Shown: positions 11,468 to 21,912 of the stretch, piece by piece | How positions within the stretch are numbered: the stretch's first letter is position 1 | Layout: every line of letters begins with the position of its first letter | NCBI RefSeq assembly: GCF_026745355.1 | Contig: NC_079206.1 | Location: 14,741,389 to 14,805,388, forward strand | Length of the DNA stretch: 64,000 nucleotides | Direction: 5' to 3' | DNA from: Beta vulgaris subsp. vulgaris | Lineage: Eukaryota; Streptophyta; Magnoliopsida; Caryophyllales; Amaranthaceae | The notes under the pieces: generated by a model | What the model was told of the DNA's origin: nothing | Seen by the model: the letters and a program-made list of their open reading frames with translations, nothing else | Databases searched by the model: none | Translations under genes and position numbers: made by a program

Positions 11468-12813
11468 TGATAAGTCATTTTATATATAGTTTTTAGGTGC
11501 ATTTAGGTTGCATTTTAGAGCATTTAGTTTCATATTTAGGTTCATTGTTGCATTATATTCTTAAGTTATGCTTTTCTATTCCTATTCGGTATGTTTTCTT
11601 GTTTTTGATGAATTTCAGGCATTGATAACGTATTTGGAGTATGATTAGCTAAGCTTGAGGATTAGGAGCACTTGGAAAGAAGCTACAATGCATAAGGATC
11701 GTATGGATATGTCATAGTACGAGTTTGAGCAAAAACGAAGCGGAAAATCATTAGAAGAAATGTGAAAAAGAGTCATGTCTACTCTTCTGATCATAACTTT
11801 TGATGTACTTCTTAAAATCGAGTAATTCCAGCTGATTTGGAAACTAGACTTGAAGAGCTTTCCAACGATAGGTGGCACGCCCCGAGGAGACTTCTAGTCA
11901 AGGAGTTATGCTTTCGGAAGATTGCACTGTTTCTGCTGGAATCTGCCACGCGTACGCGGATCACTAATCCGCCTATTAATGATTTATTTAAGACTTTCCT
12001 TATCTTGTAAATTACTTTCCTAGTCATATTAGGTTAAATATTATTTAGATAGAGTTTTATTCTTTTTCTCTCTCCTCCTCCCCTTTCACGTTATTTTATT
12101 ATTCTAGTTTAGTTTTCTCTTCCTCTTTTTCTCTCTAGTTTTAGTTGTAAACCTAGTTTTTTCTTCTTCATTAATCATGATTTTATTAGTTTCTTTCTCT
12201 TGATTTCTTTGATTATCTTTTCTTGTAGATTTAGATTTCATTCTTTATTTCATGATAGAGTAGTTTTTATTTCTAGGGTTTGGGAATCCATGTTTATATG
12301 TTATGATTTGATTTATATTTATTCATGGTTTGATTAATTATTGATTTCTCTAATTGATTAGTGTTTTATTGTTAATCTTGCAATCTGATCATTGTCTGAT
12401 TAAATATTGTTAATATCGAGTATAGATCGAGAGATAGTACTCTTTAGAGGCTTACCTACAATTAGCAAATCTGATTATGTTGAGCGACCGTACTAGCATA
12501 TGTTGATTTGAGAGCTTAATTCTGACCAAGGATTAACCTGTGCTCTAGATATCTGATTGATTGAACTATTGATGTATTTTGATAGATTATAGTTATAAAC
12601 ATGGTGAACCATTACCCTAGATCCTTTTTAGTTTGATTTTCTTTATTTATTAGTTTAGAACTTAATTCACATATTCTGATCTTGTTTAGTTTCTCTATAC
12701 CTTATAAACTAGATTAAACGACCATCTCTCTGTGGATTCGACCCTACTTACCCTACTACATTGTTAGAAGGTTTTGCAGGAATTATTTTTGACGGGTGTA
12801 CGACAGCCTATCA
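11468..12813 (+). repeat. 3' LTR of the young element (1346 bp)
   Basis: It starts TGATAAG after the purine tract and ends CCTATCA before the target duplicate ATGAC. It is 29 bases shorter than the 5' LTR, mostly through scattered one-base losses (for example in T and A runs near 11480 and 11765) rather than one block. Confidence 0.95.
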
Positions 12814-13341
12814 ATGACATGAACATCAACAAATGAAATTAACATTGGAAGAAAAGGAAAGATTAAAAAAAATAACGGAGAATATTGGTGACAAGAGCAC
12901 CAATAATTGGGAAAAAGAAGAAAAAGCAAAGTGAAAAGAAAAAGGAGAAGAAGAAAAAAAAAGTTCAAGAGAAAGATTTTGGAGTTTGCTAATGACATGG
13001 GCATTAGTAGAGATGATTGGTGACATGAGCATCAATGAAAGAATGAAATTGCATAAAGACATGTGAAGAAGAAAAATGAAAATGTTCAGATAGGGGGAGT
13101 AAGTTGGTAACATGGGTACCAACACAAAACATTAAAGATCAAGAAAATGTGATGAAGAAACAAAGGTATGATGGTTGGTAACAAGGGTACCACCACAAAA
13201 AAGTGATAATCAACAATATGGAAAGAAGAAAATGGAAGATCAAGGTGTTTGGTGACCTAGGCACCAACGAGGACGAGGATGAAAACGAGAAGAACATCTC
13301 AAGAATCAAGTTTGGAGATAGTTGATGACAAGTGTATCAAC
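12814..13341 (+). other. array of eight stem-loops with compensating arms
   Basis: This is purine-rich internal DNA of the small copia-like element. Eight short dyads share a 7-base loop. Loop positions and sequences: 12819-12823 (ACATGAA, left arm at 5204-5210 before the insertion), 12891 ACAAGAG, 12995 ACATGGG, 13023 ACATGAG, 13110 ACATGGG, 13181 ACAAGGG, 13255 ACCTAGG, 13328 ACAAGTG. Arms: GTTGATG/CATCAAC, ATTGGTG/CACCAAT, GCTAATG/CATTAGT, ATTGGTG/CATCAAT, GTTGGTA/TACCAAC, GTTGGTA/TACCACC, TTGGTG/CACCAA, GTTGATG/TATCAAC. Only two of about 56 pairs are mismatched, and three are G-U with G in the left arm. Copies are often about 71-75 bases apart. No protein frame explains it. Confidence 0.85.
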
Positions 13342-13407
13342 AAGACTTTGAAGATACCTTTGGAAAAAGCATGATGAAGTACAAGAATTTTCAAGATTAA
13401 AGGGGAG

Positions 13408-13659
13408 TGTTAGAGATTAATCTAGAAAATTCTAAATGTTTGATGAAAAATGTGAGAAAAATATCTATTGTGTATCTAGAAGTATCTTGTGAAAAATTTA
13501 AGATATTTGTACTTGAAAGAAAAATCTAGAAACTAGGATACAACAACTATAAATATGTTGTGCACATGAGTTAAATGGGAGACAAACAAGTGAGCTACAC
13601 ACAAGATATTAGGAAAGGTAGAAACAAAGGGTTCTACCAAGGTGAATGAGAGACATGAG
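13408..13659 (+). repeat. 3' LTR of the small copia-like element, truncated
   Basis: It starts TGTTAGAG after the purine tract. Similarity to the 5' LTR stops at GAGACATGAG (13659); the expected final 110 or so bases, including the CA end, are missing. Confidence 0.85.
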
Positions 13660-14689
13660 GTGGATCACCTCAGATTTTTTTTTGGTTGATGCGGCTTGCT
13701 CGTGCTGACTGTGCGTGGTTTAGTTGATGGTGTGCATGGCCTCGGTGGTGGTTGTGGGGATGGAGGTGGTCGTTGTGGAAAAGAAAAGGAAAAAAAAAGA
13801 AGAGGGTAAAAGTTGGAAAACATTGGTGAGATCGGAGTGATTTTAATATAGGTGGCAAATGGGTCGGGTCATAATCAGGGTCAACTTTGTGTTCGGGTTA
13901 TGTTCGGATCGCGTCCGTTCGAGTACAATGCCATCTCGGGTCCATAAGTTTTTGGATCATGTCGGGCGGGTTAAACCGAGTTTTCAATCTCACAAATTAA
14001 TAAAACACATATAAAACTAATGAGAGTAAGTTATATAATTAATGGATAGTGGCTAAATCATACACTTTCTCCGTTCTTTTTTACATGTTACACTTTCTAT
14101 TTCAGGAAATTTTAAATTAGATGTTACACTTTTATTTTGGGTAATAACTTCTCTCTATCTCTAATCTGTCACATGTTCACATGAGACTCTTTTGTTTTCT
14201 TTCTCTCTATCTCTCTCCTCTCCAAAAATTACATAGGATTCCGTGATCTGAAAAGTGTAACATTTAAAAAAACGAAGGAAATATATTATTTCATGACAGT
14301 TTTTTCCTTAATTTTGTTTGAAAAAGAAACTAATATGACAACTTTTCGGGTCGGATTCGTGTCATCATTATCGTGTCGAGCCACTTTCGAGTCGGGTAGA
14401 TTCGGGGTGGATCGTGTTTGGGTCTAGTTTACTTTCGGGTCAGGTCGTGTTATTCGGGTTTCAAATCTATTTCGGGTGGGAAATGGGTTTCAAGTCAGGT
14501 CAACAAGTACGTGCCTATTTTGTGGACTATAATCTTAAGTAATTTTGATGCGATGTTTAACAATCTCCTAACACATAATAGCGGAGTCCAGATAGAGCCA
14601 ATTCAATCGGACCTATTGCCATTCGTAGCCCAAGGCCCCATGCCCTAAATTCGAGAAAACCACACCCCCCCTCTTTTCTTCATCCCTCA
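13660..14689. repeat. CGGGTC-rich degenerate repeat interrupted by a MITE
   Basis: No gene is seen. 13850-13990 and 14340-14500 are full of short variants of TCGGGT, GGGTCGGGTC and TTCGGATC, and they flank a MITE at 14062. The two parts look like one dispersed repeat opened by the MITE. The open frames here are low-complexity. 14550-14689 is unremarkable and leads into the DRB gene leader. Confidence 0.5.
14062..14281. mobile_element. Stowaway-like MITE
   Basis: Inverted ends: the left begins CACTTTCTCCGTTC followed by TTACATGTTACACTTT. The right, reversed, reads TTTCCTTCGTTTTTTTAA then ATGTTACACTTTT. TA lies on both sides. No coding capacity. The CTCCGTTC-type ends and the TA target point to the Tc1/mariner Stowaway class. 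Confidence 0.7.
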
Positions 14690-15377
14690 AACGAAAGAGC
14701 AAAAGGCATAAAAGCTACATCTTTTCTTAATCGGACCCGTGCTCTTGCTCTGGCTTGTGGAGTGACAATTTGAGCTTTTCAACTTCATCTTCCTCTTCAT
14801 CTTCTTCTTTCTACCTTCACTCTTACAGGTTATTAGCTTTCTCTCTCCTCCCTTACCCTCATTACAGAGATGGAGAAGACTCTGATTTTTTTAATTATTT
14901 TCTACTTTAATCTTGTTTAATAATTAAGTGATTATTGTGGATTTATTTTTACAATTATGTACTTGTTTTGGGTTCGAGCTATAATTTTTGTTGTGCTGAT
15001 TTTAGAATTTGTTTTGTTTTGTTTTGTATTAGAATTACGGGGTATTGTTTTATAATTTTTGGATGATTGATGGTTCTGAGATATGCAAGTACATTTATGT
15101 AAGATGTAGGGGTATTGGGTAGGACGAAACCAAGTCATCACCTAGCAATATTTCCTTAACAATGGTGGAAAAGGCTGTAGGTTATACATGTAATTACGGG
15201 ACCTGTACTTTGCATACATGTTTAGAGAGTCCAGACTCCAGTGACCAGTGAGACTTCATCTTCAAAGTCTCCTTGTGCGCCTGTTTGTATGCGATTAAAC
15301 CTGATGACAGATGACCAATTCTCCACTCTTATATAAAATGATCAGGTAGCGGAAGCATTTTCATTTGATCTAAGGGA
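14690..15377 (+). other. probable 5' leader and leader intron of the DRB gene
   Basis: A CT-rich leader ends CTTACAG before GTTATT at 14829. The acceptor could be GATCAG at 15345, leaving a short leader to ATG 15378. The region between holds no credible frame. The exon limits are inferred from splice motifs only. Confidence 0.45.
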
Positions 15378-18300
15378 ATGGAATCAACTCAAGTAAATGT
15401 CTCTAATGGGTTTGAGGATGTTGGTCATCAATTGATTAGAGCGTCGGCAGCTGCTGGACCCCCTGCTGTACCGAGTTTTGATTTCTCTACTGACGTAGTG
15501 GTAGCGTCCTCTGAGAACAATAAGCAAAGTAATCTTGGGGATCAGCATTTGCAAGCCTCTTCGATGCATCCGGGTACTATTTGTGACACCAGGGTGCAAA
15601 TTCCATCATCTACTCCTGGTAAATTTCTGGTTGGAACTTTAGTCTATCACTCGTTTCTATAGTTTTATCTGGAAATACCTACTTGTATGCTGAATGTGCT
15701 GTTGAGTACAATTTGTAAGATTTGATTTAAATATATCAACTATCAAGTAATTAGTTCTGCTAACCTCCAAGGTCCAAATAATATTTAAGTTTTGATTAAA
15801 GTATTCTAAGAGGGTGTTTGGTATGGAAATTTTTGATGTAGGATACGGATTCAAATAAGTATTTCCATTTCTAATTGTTTGGTATGAGTGTTAAGTAACA
15901 AATACCGTTTCCAAGGGGAAACATATCCCCCCATTTGTTACCCTTATCAAACTAGTGGAAACAAATTACGTTTCCTTCCTCAATCATAATCCTCTCAATA
16001 GTTTCCATTCCACTAAGATACCAAACAACAATTAAAGGTAACGGTTATTATTTCCATTTCCCCTCCTTATCCAAATCCTTTCCATTCCGTTTATGTTTTC
16101 CATACCAAACTCTCTAAGTTATGGTTAAGTTATGCTTGGCTATTGGCTAGCCTCCAAAGTCTAATCATATTGCCTTGATTGGTAGGGTACTAAGGCTATG
16201 TATAGTTCACCTGAAATTTTCTGATCTGAACTTATCTGATCTGATCTGAACTTATTTTTTCTGATCTGATCTGAACTTATTTTTTCTGATTACAAGATCT
16301 TATCTTTTAGATTTTGCTCAATATATAAGAAAAAAATATAGTCATGTGGGGTCTTGTTTGATTCGTCTCAATGAGTACTTTATTAATATTCAATTATTAT
16401 AATTTTTACTAATATGTAATGAAAGATATAATGATTTTTAAATATAAACATGATCTGAACTGATCTGATCTGAACTTATTTTTTCTGATCTGATCTGATT
16501 AGATCTGAAATAAGCAATAATAAGGTGAACTGAACATAGCCTAAGTATTCATTTCTTTTGGACTTGTTTTACTTGTTTGGTTTCAGCTCCCGCATGTGTA
16601 GCGAAATCTTGCCACCACTTAGGTACCTTGATTTTCTTTGCTTCTTTAAACAGAGATATTGCTCTACAACTGCTGTAAAAAAAAAGGCTCGTTTTGCTCT
16701 ATTAAGCTTGTCAAATCTTTTAGTTTTGATATATATATGTTCCAATCAGTTGAGTGCAGGCTATTAGCTCTGTGAACTCTATGGAGATGACATTTTTCTC
16801 TATAAACTGTATTAATAGAACAGTATTTTACAATTTAGTTTTCAAGTGTTCTCCTTATATTTACGGTGCAACACTTTTCAAAGATGAAAGTTAGGATGAA
16901 TGAATGTTTGATAGCCTCATATCAAATTTTTGTTGTTGCTTGAAGTAGGTGTCTCAAATTGTTATGTATTCAAGAGTCGGCTACAGGAATATGCACAAAA
17001 AGTTGGGCTTGCGACACCTGTGTATGAGACAATCAAAGAAGGCCCGTCACACGAGCCTTCTTTCAGGTCGGCTGTGATGGTAGGTGGTGCCAGATACGAA
17101 TCACTGTCTGGCTTTTTCAATCGTAAGGCAGCTGAGCAATCAGCAGCTGAAGTTGCACTAATGGAACTATCTAAAAGTGGGGATAAGAATGATTCCATTG
17201 CTGTGCCTGTGGTAAGTGAGTTAAATCACCAATTGAAGCAAACTGAACTTTTACCCAATGAGTTTGGGTGGATATTCATCCCATTTCTTCTGATATTTTG
17301 GATCAGAAGGTTCAGAGATTATTTTTTATAACTTAAAATGTTTGAGGAAAATTTGGAGGACATCACTTCTAAAATTCTAAATAATGTAGATCTTTCGTTT
17401 GGGAAACATATTCAGCAAGTAATTCTTTAACACAAAACAATCTCAAGCTGTCAAGCATATCTCGGCTGTTCCTTCAATCTCAAATTGAAACCTTCCATCT
17501 AACTTGTAAAGTGTACAAGTCTGTTGTTGCAATTACTGCAGTCTGCAGTCTGCAGTATAGATTTATTAATTTTATTTCATTTCTGACACGAGCTCTATAT
17601 AACTGTCTTTCTCACTCCAATTTTCTTGCCAGCATCAGACCGGTTTATGCAAGAATTTGCTTCAGGAATATGCACAGAAAATGAATTATGCTATTCCTAC
17701 ATACATATGCCGAAAGGATGACAGTCCAGGTAGAACAGCCCACTTTTCTTGTACGGTCGAGATAGGGGCGATTCAGTACATTGGTGCTGCAGCTAGAACT
17801 AAAAAAGAAGCTGAGATCAAAGCTGCAAGGACTGCCCTGCTGGCGATTAGGTCACTTGGAACTGCTGGAGCTCAGAATCTTGATGGTAAACCTCAATATA
17901 CAGTTGTCCCTGGCAAAAGAAAGATGCCAGAGACAGCTCCTTTACAAGTGGACACTGTAAAAGTGAAGAAGCCAAAGAAGCCCCGATTTAAGAAGAAGCG
18001 ACTTAACCGGTTGCAACCTTGTGATTCAGGTCATCAAACCGAAGCTGGGATTACGGGTTTATCTGTACTAAAACCTGACTATTTGGTAAGTTTGGATCAG
18101 GATAATGTACTCTTAAAGAATGACCAACTTAATAAAGAAGTATCTCTTATCGAAGTTCTCTGTGGTCCTGAAGTTGGTGTAGTTGATTCCAGTCAAACTC
18201 AAGTGACTACTAGTTGTCAACCTTATACTGCAGAATCTGAGGCACCATTAGCAAATGCAAGTAGAAATCATGACGTTGGTGGCATCATTCTTATGACAAA

Positions 18301-18526
18301 TGCTCCAAACTCTGTGCAGTCAGACATGTTACTTCCAGATTCTTCCATTGTTCAGGAGGAGTCGGCAGTAGTTCCAGGTAAAAACCATGCGCGTGAAGAA
18401 AACAATGATGAGGGTGTTGGCAAAGTCACCCCTGTAATTAGTCAGGATGATCCAGCAACTGGAGTGGCAGATAAAGATCACATGGGGGGAGAAAATAATG
18501 TGTGCACAAACTTACCATATGAATGA
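15378..18526 (+). CDS. double-stranded RNA-binding protein (DRB family), two dsRBDs
   Basis: Coding exons 15378-15618, 16949-17211 and 17633-18526 join in frame with GT-AG borders and give 465 aa. Residues 1-80 are an unrecognised Ser/Ala-rich leader. dsRBD 1 is at about 87-155 (FKSRLQEYAQKVGLATPVY, ending NRKAAEQSAAEVALMEL) and dsRBD 2 at about 174-240 (LLQEYAQKMNYAIPTY, ending KKEAEIKAARTALL). A basic run at about 278-294 (KKPKKPRFKKKRLNR) is a likely nuclear signal. The tail is long, acidic and disordered. DRB proteins of this build assist Dicer-like enzymes in making small RNAs; which DRB this is cannot be settled here. The 80-residue extension before dsRBD 1 is longer than in DRB1/2/4, so the true start could be inside exon 2. 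Confidence 0.92.
15811..16112. mobile_element. MITE in DRB intron 1
   Basis: The ends AGGGTGTTTGGTATGGAAA and TTTCCATACCAAACTCT are inverted repeats. CTAAG stands on both sides (15806-15810 and 16114-16118). The interior is A/T-rich with repeated TTTCCATT blocks. The superfamily is uncertain (hAT- or Harbinger-like). Confidence 0.65.
16194..16541. mobile_element. Tourist-like MITE in DRB intron 1
   Basis: The ends are GGCTATGTATAGTTCACCT and, reversed from the right, GGCTATGTTCAGTTCACCT. The target duplication is TAA (16191-16193 and 16542-16544), as for PIF/Harbinger elements. The interior repeats TCTGATCTGAACTTATTTT several times on both flanks. Confidence 0.8.
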
Positions 18527-20437
18527 GCACAAAGAACAGTAAGTTTTCTGAAAGGATCATAATTAGAGCGGAGTAAAAAATGGAAAGCAATAATCCATTT
18601 CATTCGATCTAATCGGTGTCAATCTGTAAGGATGGTGGCACCAGATTAGTGCTTGTTTGCCGGGGTTCAACAAGTCTGAAAAATATATCAACACATGCAT
18701 ATGCTAAAGAGTTTAGGGAACAGGAAAGTGACTAATCTAGTGCATTGGTTTAATTTAATGCCCGAGTGTAGTGTGTAAACTGAACTTGATGCTGGTTCTT
18801 GTAGACTGTAGTTGCCAGCTGAGGCATCATAGTATCCGGGTGCTACTAATCCAAGGCTATACTTCTATCTTACGTGTTTTTGTCCTCTTGGTTTATTTTG
18901 TTATCATTTATTAATATTACGCCCCCTACCCTCTCTGAAAATAATGCTAAGACTTCTTTTTTCATCTGTCTCATAATAATATTCGACTTTCTATTGCGTG
19001 TATTACTTCATGGTTTTGTGCGGATTCTTGAAATAACGTATTAACAGGACTGTTATATTAGTTTAGACTGGTTCGATATAGGTAGCACATATGGGGCACT
19101 GCAGCTCAATTGTTCGAGCTCATAATCGAACCCCAGATCTACCTCTACGGAGATGAAGACAGATCTAGTGATTCGTCAATGCAGTGGTTGCTCATTAATT
19201 GAAGGGGTGGGAGAAGCTAACCTCTCTGTTTTATATGGTTTTAACATTGAAAAGCTTCTCCTTGCATTTATTTTTAGAACGTTGCATCATCTGAGAAATA
19301 GCCTACTTTTATGGGCTTCCGTATTTCTGCCGACATTATTACTTGTATGTAGGGTACTTATAATTACTAAGATGTGGACTGGAGAACAAAACAGCTAATT
19401 ATTTGTATACGTTTTGCCATTATGGCTTCGTTTGGTAGGGCGTAAAATATTTTTAGTGTAAAATGATTTTCATGGAAAACAATTTACAATGGAAAACACA
19501 ATTCCAAATTTAGTTTTCCGTTTGTTTGGTTCGATGTAAAAAAATGATGAAATGAAAGGAAAATGAAAGGGAAAGTAAGGAGGTAGTGAGAGAGTGTACA
19601 GAGAAAGAAGGAAAATAGTTTTCCCTTCATTTTGAAAGAAAAATAGTTTTCATCCTTGAGAGAGTAATTTTACCCAAGGGAAAATGGTTTTACACTCTTT
19701 TGCCAACCAAACAATGTAAAACTGAAAATAGAGGAAAACAGTTTTCCGGGAAAACGTTTTCACCTACCAAACGGAGCCAATATATTGCCGAAGCAAAGGA
19801 GTTTTCCTTTTTCTCAACATGAATATCTGATGGTTCATTAATTCATTTATTGGAGCTAAAAATCCATATTCCACAAACTTTTGAACCATAATGAACTATA
19901 TTTTTCACGGAAGACTGCTTTAAAATGACTTTGAAAAAGCAAATGAGTAATCTTTTGATGGTTATATGAAGTAGGAGATAATTCCATTGTAAGGAGATAG
20001 TATGTTCTATTTGAATTTTTATCTGTATATTTAAGTTATTTTTTTGCTTAATTATTCATTTGGAGTTCTTACTATGCTTATTTGGAGCCTGGAGGTTACA
20101 CATAAATAAACAGTAATCTTACGTGTATCAGTACATGATATACCCGATTGTATGATGAATGCAGTCTTATCTACTCAGATATTTAAACTTTGATTTTCTT
20201 CGCTTCTTCTCAATTTCTCCGTCTTTCTATATTTAAATTGTGATATACGTATATTACTAATCAAAACTATCATTTATGCATTAGAAAATATGTTTGGAAT
20301 ATAAACCCATCTTCTCCCATTCTTGGATATGTATTAATTTACAAAAAAAAAAACTATCTATTTCTTTTGGAAAGCAGAGATAATCCGCTTTGTATAAGAA
20401 GATATGCTTGGAATATAAACCATTTATTTAACGACCA
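18527..20437. other. DRB 3' end and intergenic spacer
   Basis: 18527 to about 18900 is the likely 3' untranslated region and downstream flank. 19060-19150 contains TTCGATATAGG and AATCGAACCCC, which could pair, but I cannot make it a tRNA or SINE. A MITE lies at 19424. The remaining DNA is AT-rich without credible frames. Confidence 0.5.
19424..19778. mobile_element. MITE with GGCTTCGTTTGGTAGG ends
   Basis: The left end GGCTTCGTTTGGTAGGGCG and right end CCTACCAAACGGAGCC are imperfect inverted repeats. The interior is rich in GGAAAAC/GTTTTCC blocks that can also pair. No clear target duplication, no coding capacity. Confidence 0.65.
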
Positions 20438-20648
20438 TCTATACAAATATATTAAAAGGCTTGCATAAACAAGAAATTGTGCCACGTGGCGTTCTTGTGT
20501 AGTATAAGGTTTGATCACGCAACCTCAAGTACATATACTAAAGTCTTAACTACTGGACTAAATCGTATTTAGTTTTATTATCATAAAGTATTATATTAAT
20601 CAGTGAAATTTTTTGTTACCCGGAACATAACCCGGACCTAATAACTCG
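20438..20648 (+). mobile_element. mini-Helitron 1 (non-autonomous, 211 bp)
   Basis: It starts A|TCTATACAAATATATTAAAAGG and ends ACCCGGAACATAACCCGG... AACTCG|T. The 5' TC, insertion between A and T, and a GC-rich 3' end before CTRR are Helitron features; the last four bases are CTCG, a variant. It is closely related in both ends and interior (CCACGTGGC) to the copies at 23531 and 29573. Confidence 0.65.
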
Positions 20649-20734
20649 TTATTGTTTAAAAATCAGTTTAATAATCATCCTAGAAATAACAGAAAAGGAA
20701 AAAAAAATATAGGCACCGTCAGAAGTCGAAACTC

Positions 20735-21912
20735 GATACACTTTAAAGTTCAGACCGCTAATCTCACTCACTTGACACTTAACAGTTCACACTCGACACT
20801 CCTACTTGTTGTAAGCCACTAGCACATATTATCACTTCATAAATCACACTCATTACTCCCACTTTCACTTTCATCATAATATCTGTTGTTCTGTATATTT
20901 CTCACTTCACACTTAAGATCTGCTCCAATCACCATTGATAAAGCCTCTGCATTTTCAGGTAGAGATCACTAAATCTTGAATCTTTTTTCTTTTGCAAAAT
21001 TTTCTTGCTTTAAAAACTCTTTTTTTCTTTTTTTCTTTTTTCTTTGATGTGATCTCAATGTTTCTGCATTTACCCAGATTGAAGATTTAGTTGCCCATGT
21101 TTTTAAATCTTTGAAATCTAAGGTTATGCACTTTGGATTGTTTGCTTCTCCTTTTTGATGCAATTTCAAATGTATTAAATCTAGAAAGGAAAAATATTAG
21201 GTGGGTTTTAACTATTTTTTAGATTTGTGATTTTCAATGAAATATATATTGGCCGAAAATGTACGCTTAACATGAAATTTGTTACATTTCTTATATTTCC
21301 GTTATAAAGATCATGCCTTTTATTTCTGCGTATTAGAGCTTTAACAATCAAGGACAAATCTAGCTAACTTTTAAGAAGTGATTAGACTTCTATCTCTGCA
21401 CATTTTTGCATCTGCATGCTTCATAATTTAGATTTTAAAGTGGGCTCTTTGATAGTAATTTCTTTCATCTTTTTTTTTGTGGGTGAGCATCAGATATCAG
21501 TGTACCAATATTAATCTGTGTAATTATTGTTTGTGCACAAATATTCAGTATGGGTGTGGATCCAGGTCTTTTGTCTAATTTGAAGTGGCCAAATGCCTTA
21601 ATTTGTCCCAATTTTTTGGTTGATTTTAGTTCAAATGAATAGTTTGAATTGAATAAATATCAAGCTGACTGTATTATCATACATCTTCCTAGCTCTCTAA
21701 GATTTACACAAGAGAGCTTGGCCTATATCTTCTAATATGAGATTTTATTTTTTCCTCTTAATAAAATTTGATAAGGAGAAAAAGAATTTGACAGCTTTCT
21801 GATGTACTTTGTATGTATTAGCATATATTATGCTGAATTCTGTTTGTAACTCATTGCTGATGGATGTTACCTTGTGAGTTTATTCAGAGTATTGAGAGTC
21901 CAGCTTGCCATC
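20735..21912 (+). other. 5' leader and leader intron of the methyltransferase gene
   Basis: A CT-rich leader exon probably ends at 20958 (TTTTCAG before GTAGAG). The next exon starts at 21888 after TTTATTCAG and reaches the ATG at 21913. This is inferred from splice motifs. The intron has no credible frame. Confidence 0.5.

Larger units (their letters stand above)
5213..12813 (+). mobile_element. young non-autonomous LTR element, Asp-tRNA primed, 7.6 kb
   Basis: It has long, nearly identical LTRs (5213-6587 and 11468-12813), TG..CA ends (TGATAAG...CCTATCA) and a perfect 5-bp target duplication ATGAC (5208-5212 and 12814-12818). The primer site matches Asp tRNA and a purine tract precedes the 3' LTR. 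Between them are one ORF (6736-7719) and about 3.7 kb without recognisable gag, protease, RT or integrase. The primer type and the stretch ending TTAGCTTGGGGGAG are typical of plant Ty3/gypsy Athila/Tat relatives and their large derivatives. It must depend on enzymes from another element. Confidence 0.95.
4556..13659 (+). mobile_element. small non-autonomous copia-like element, split by a later insertion
   Basis: It has a 5' LTR at 4556-4922, an initiator-Met primer site at 4923, a short internal region split into 4937-5212 and 12819-13407, a purine tract AAGGGGAG just before 13408, and a 3' LTR at 13408-13659 that is truncated by about 110 bases. No gag or pol is present. Without the 7.6 kb insertion it would be about 1.5 kb, which resembles TRIM/SMART-type derivatives. 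The LTRs have diverged clearly from each other, so it is old, whereas the element inside it is young. Confidence 0.85.

Noticed and set aside
12783..13125. Minus-strand Leu/Phe/Ser-rich frames across the stem-loop array
   Set aside because: Overlapping frames of low complexity made by purine-rich plus-strand DNA. They cross the LTR border and do not track the repeats, so they do not explain the array.
19060..19150. tRNA- or SINE-like segment with TTCGAT and ATCGAACC
   Set aside because: No complete A box, acceptor stem or anticodon arm could be built.
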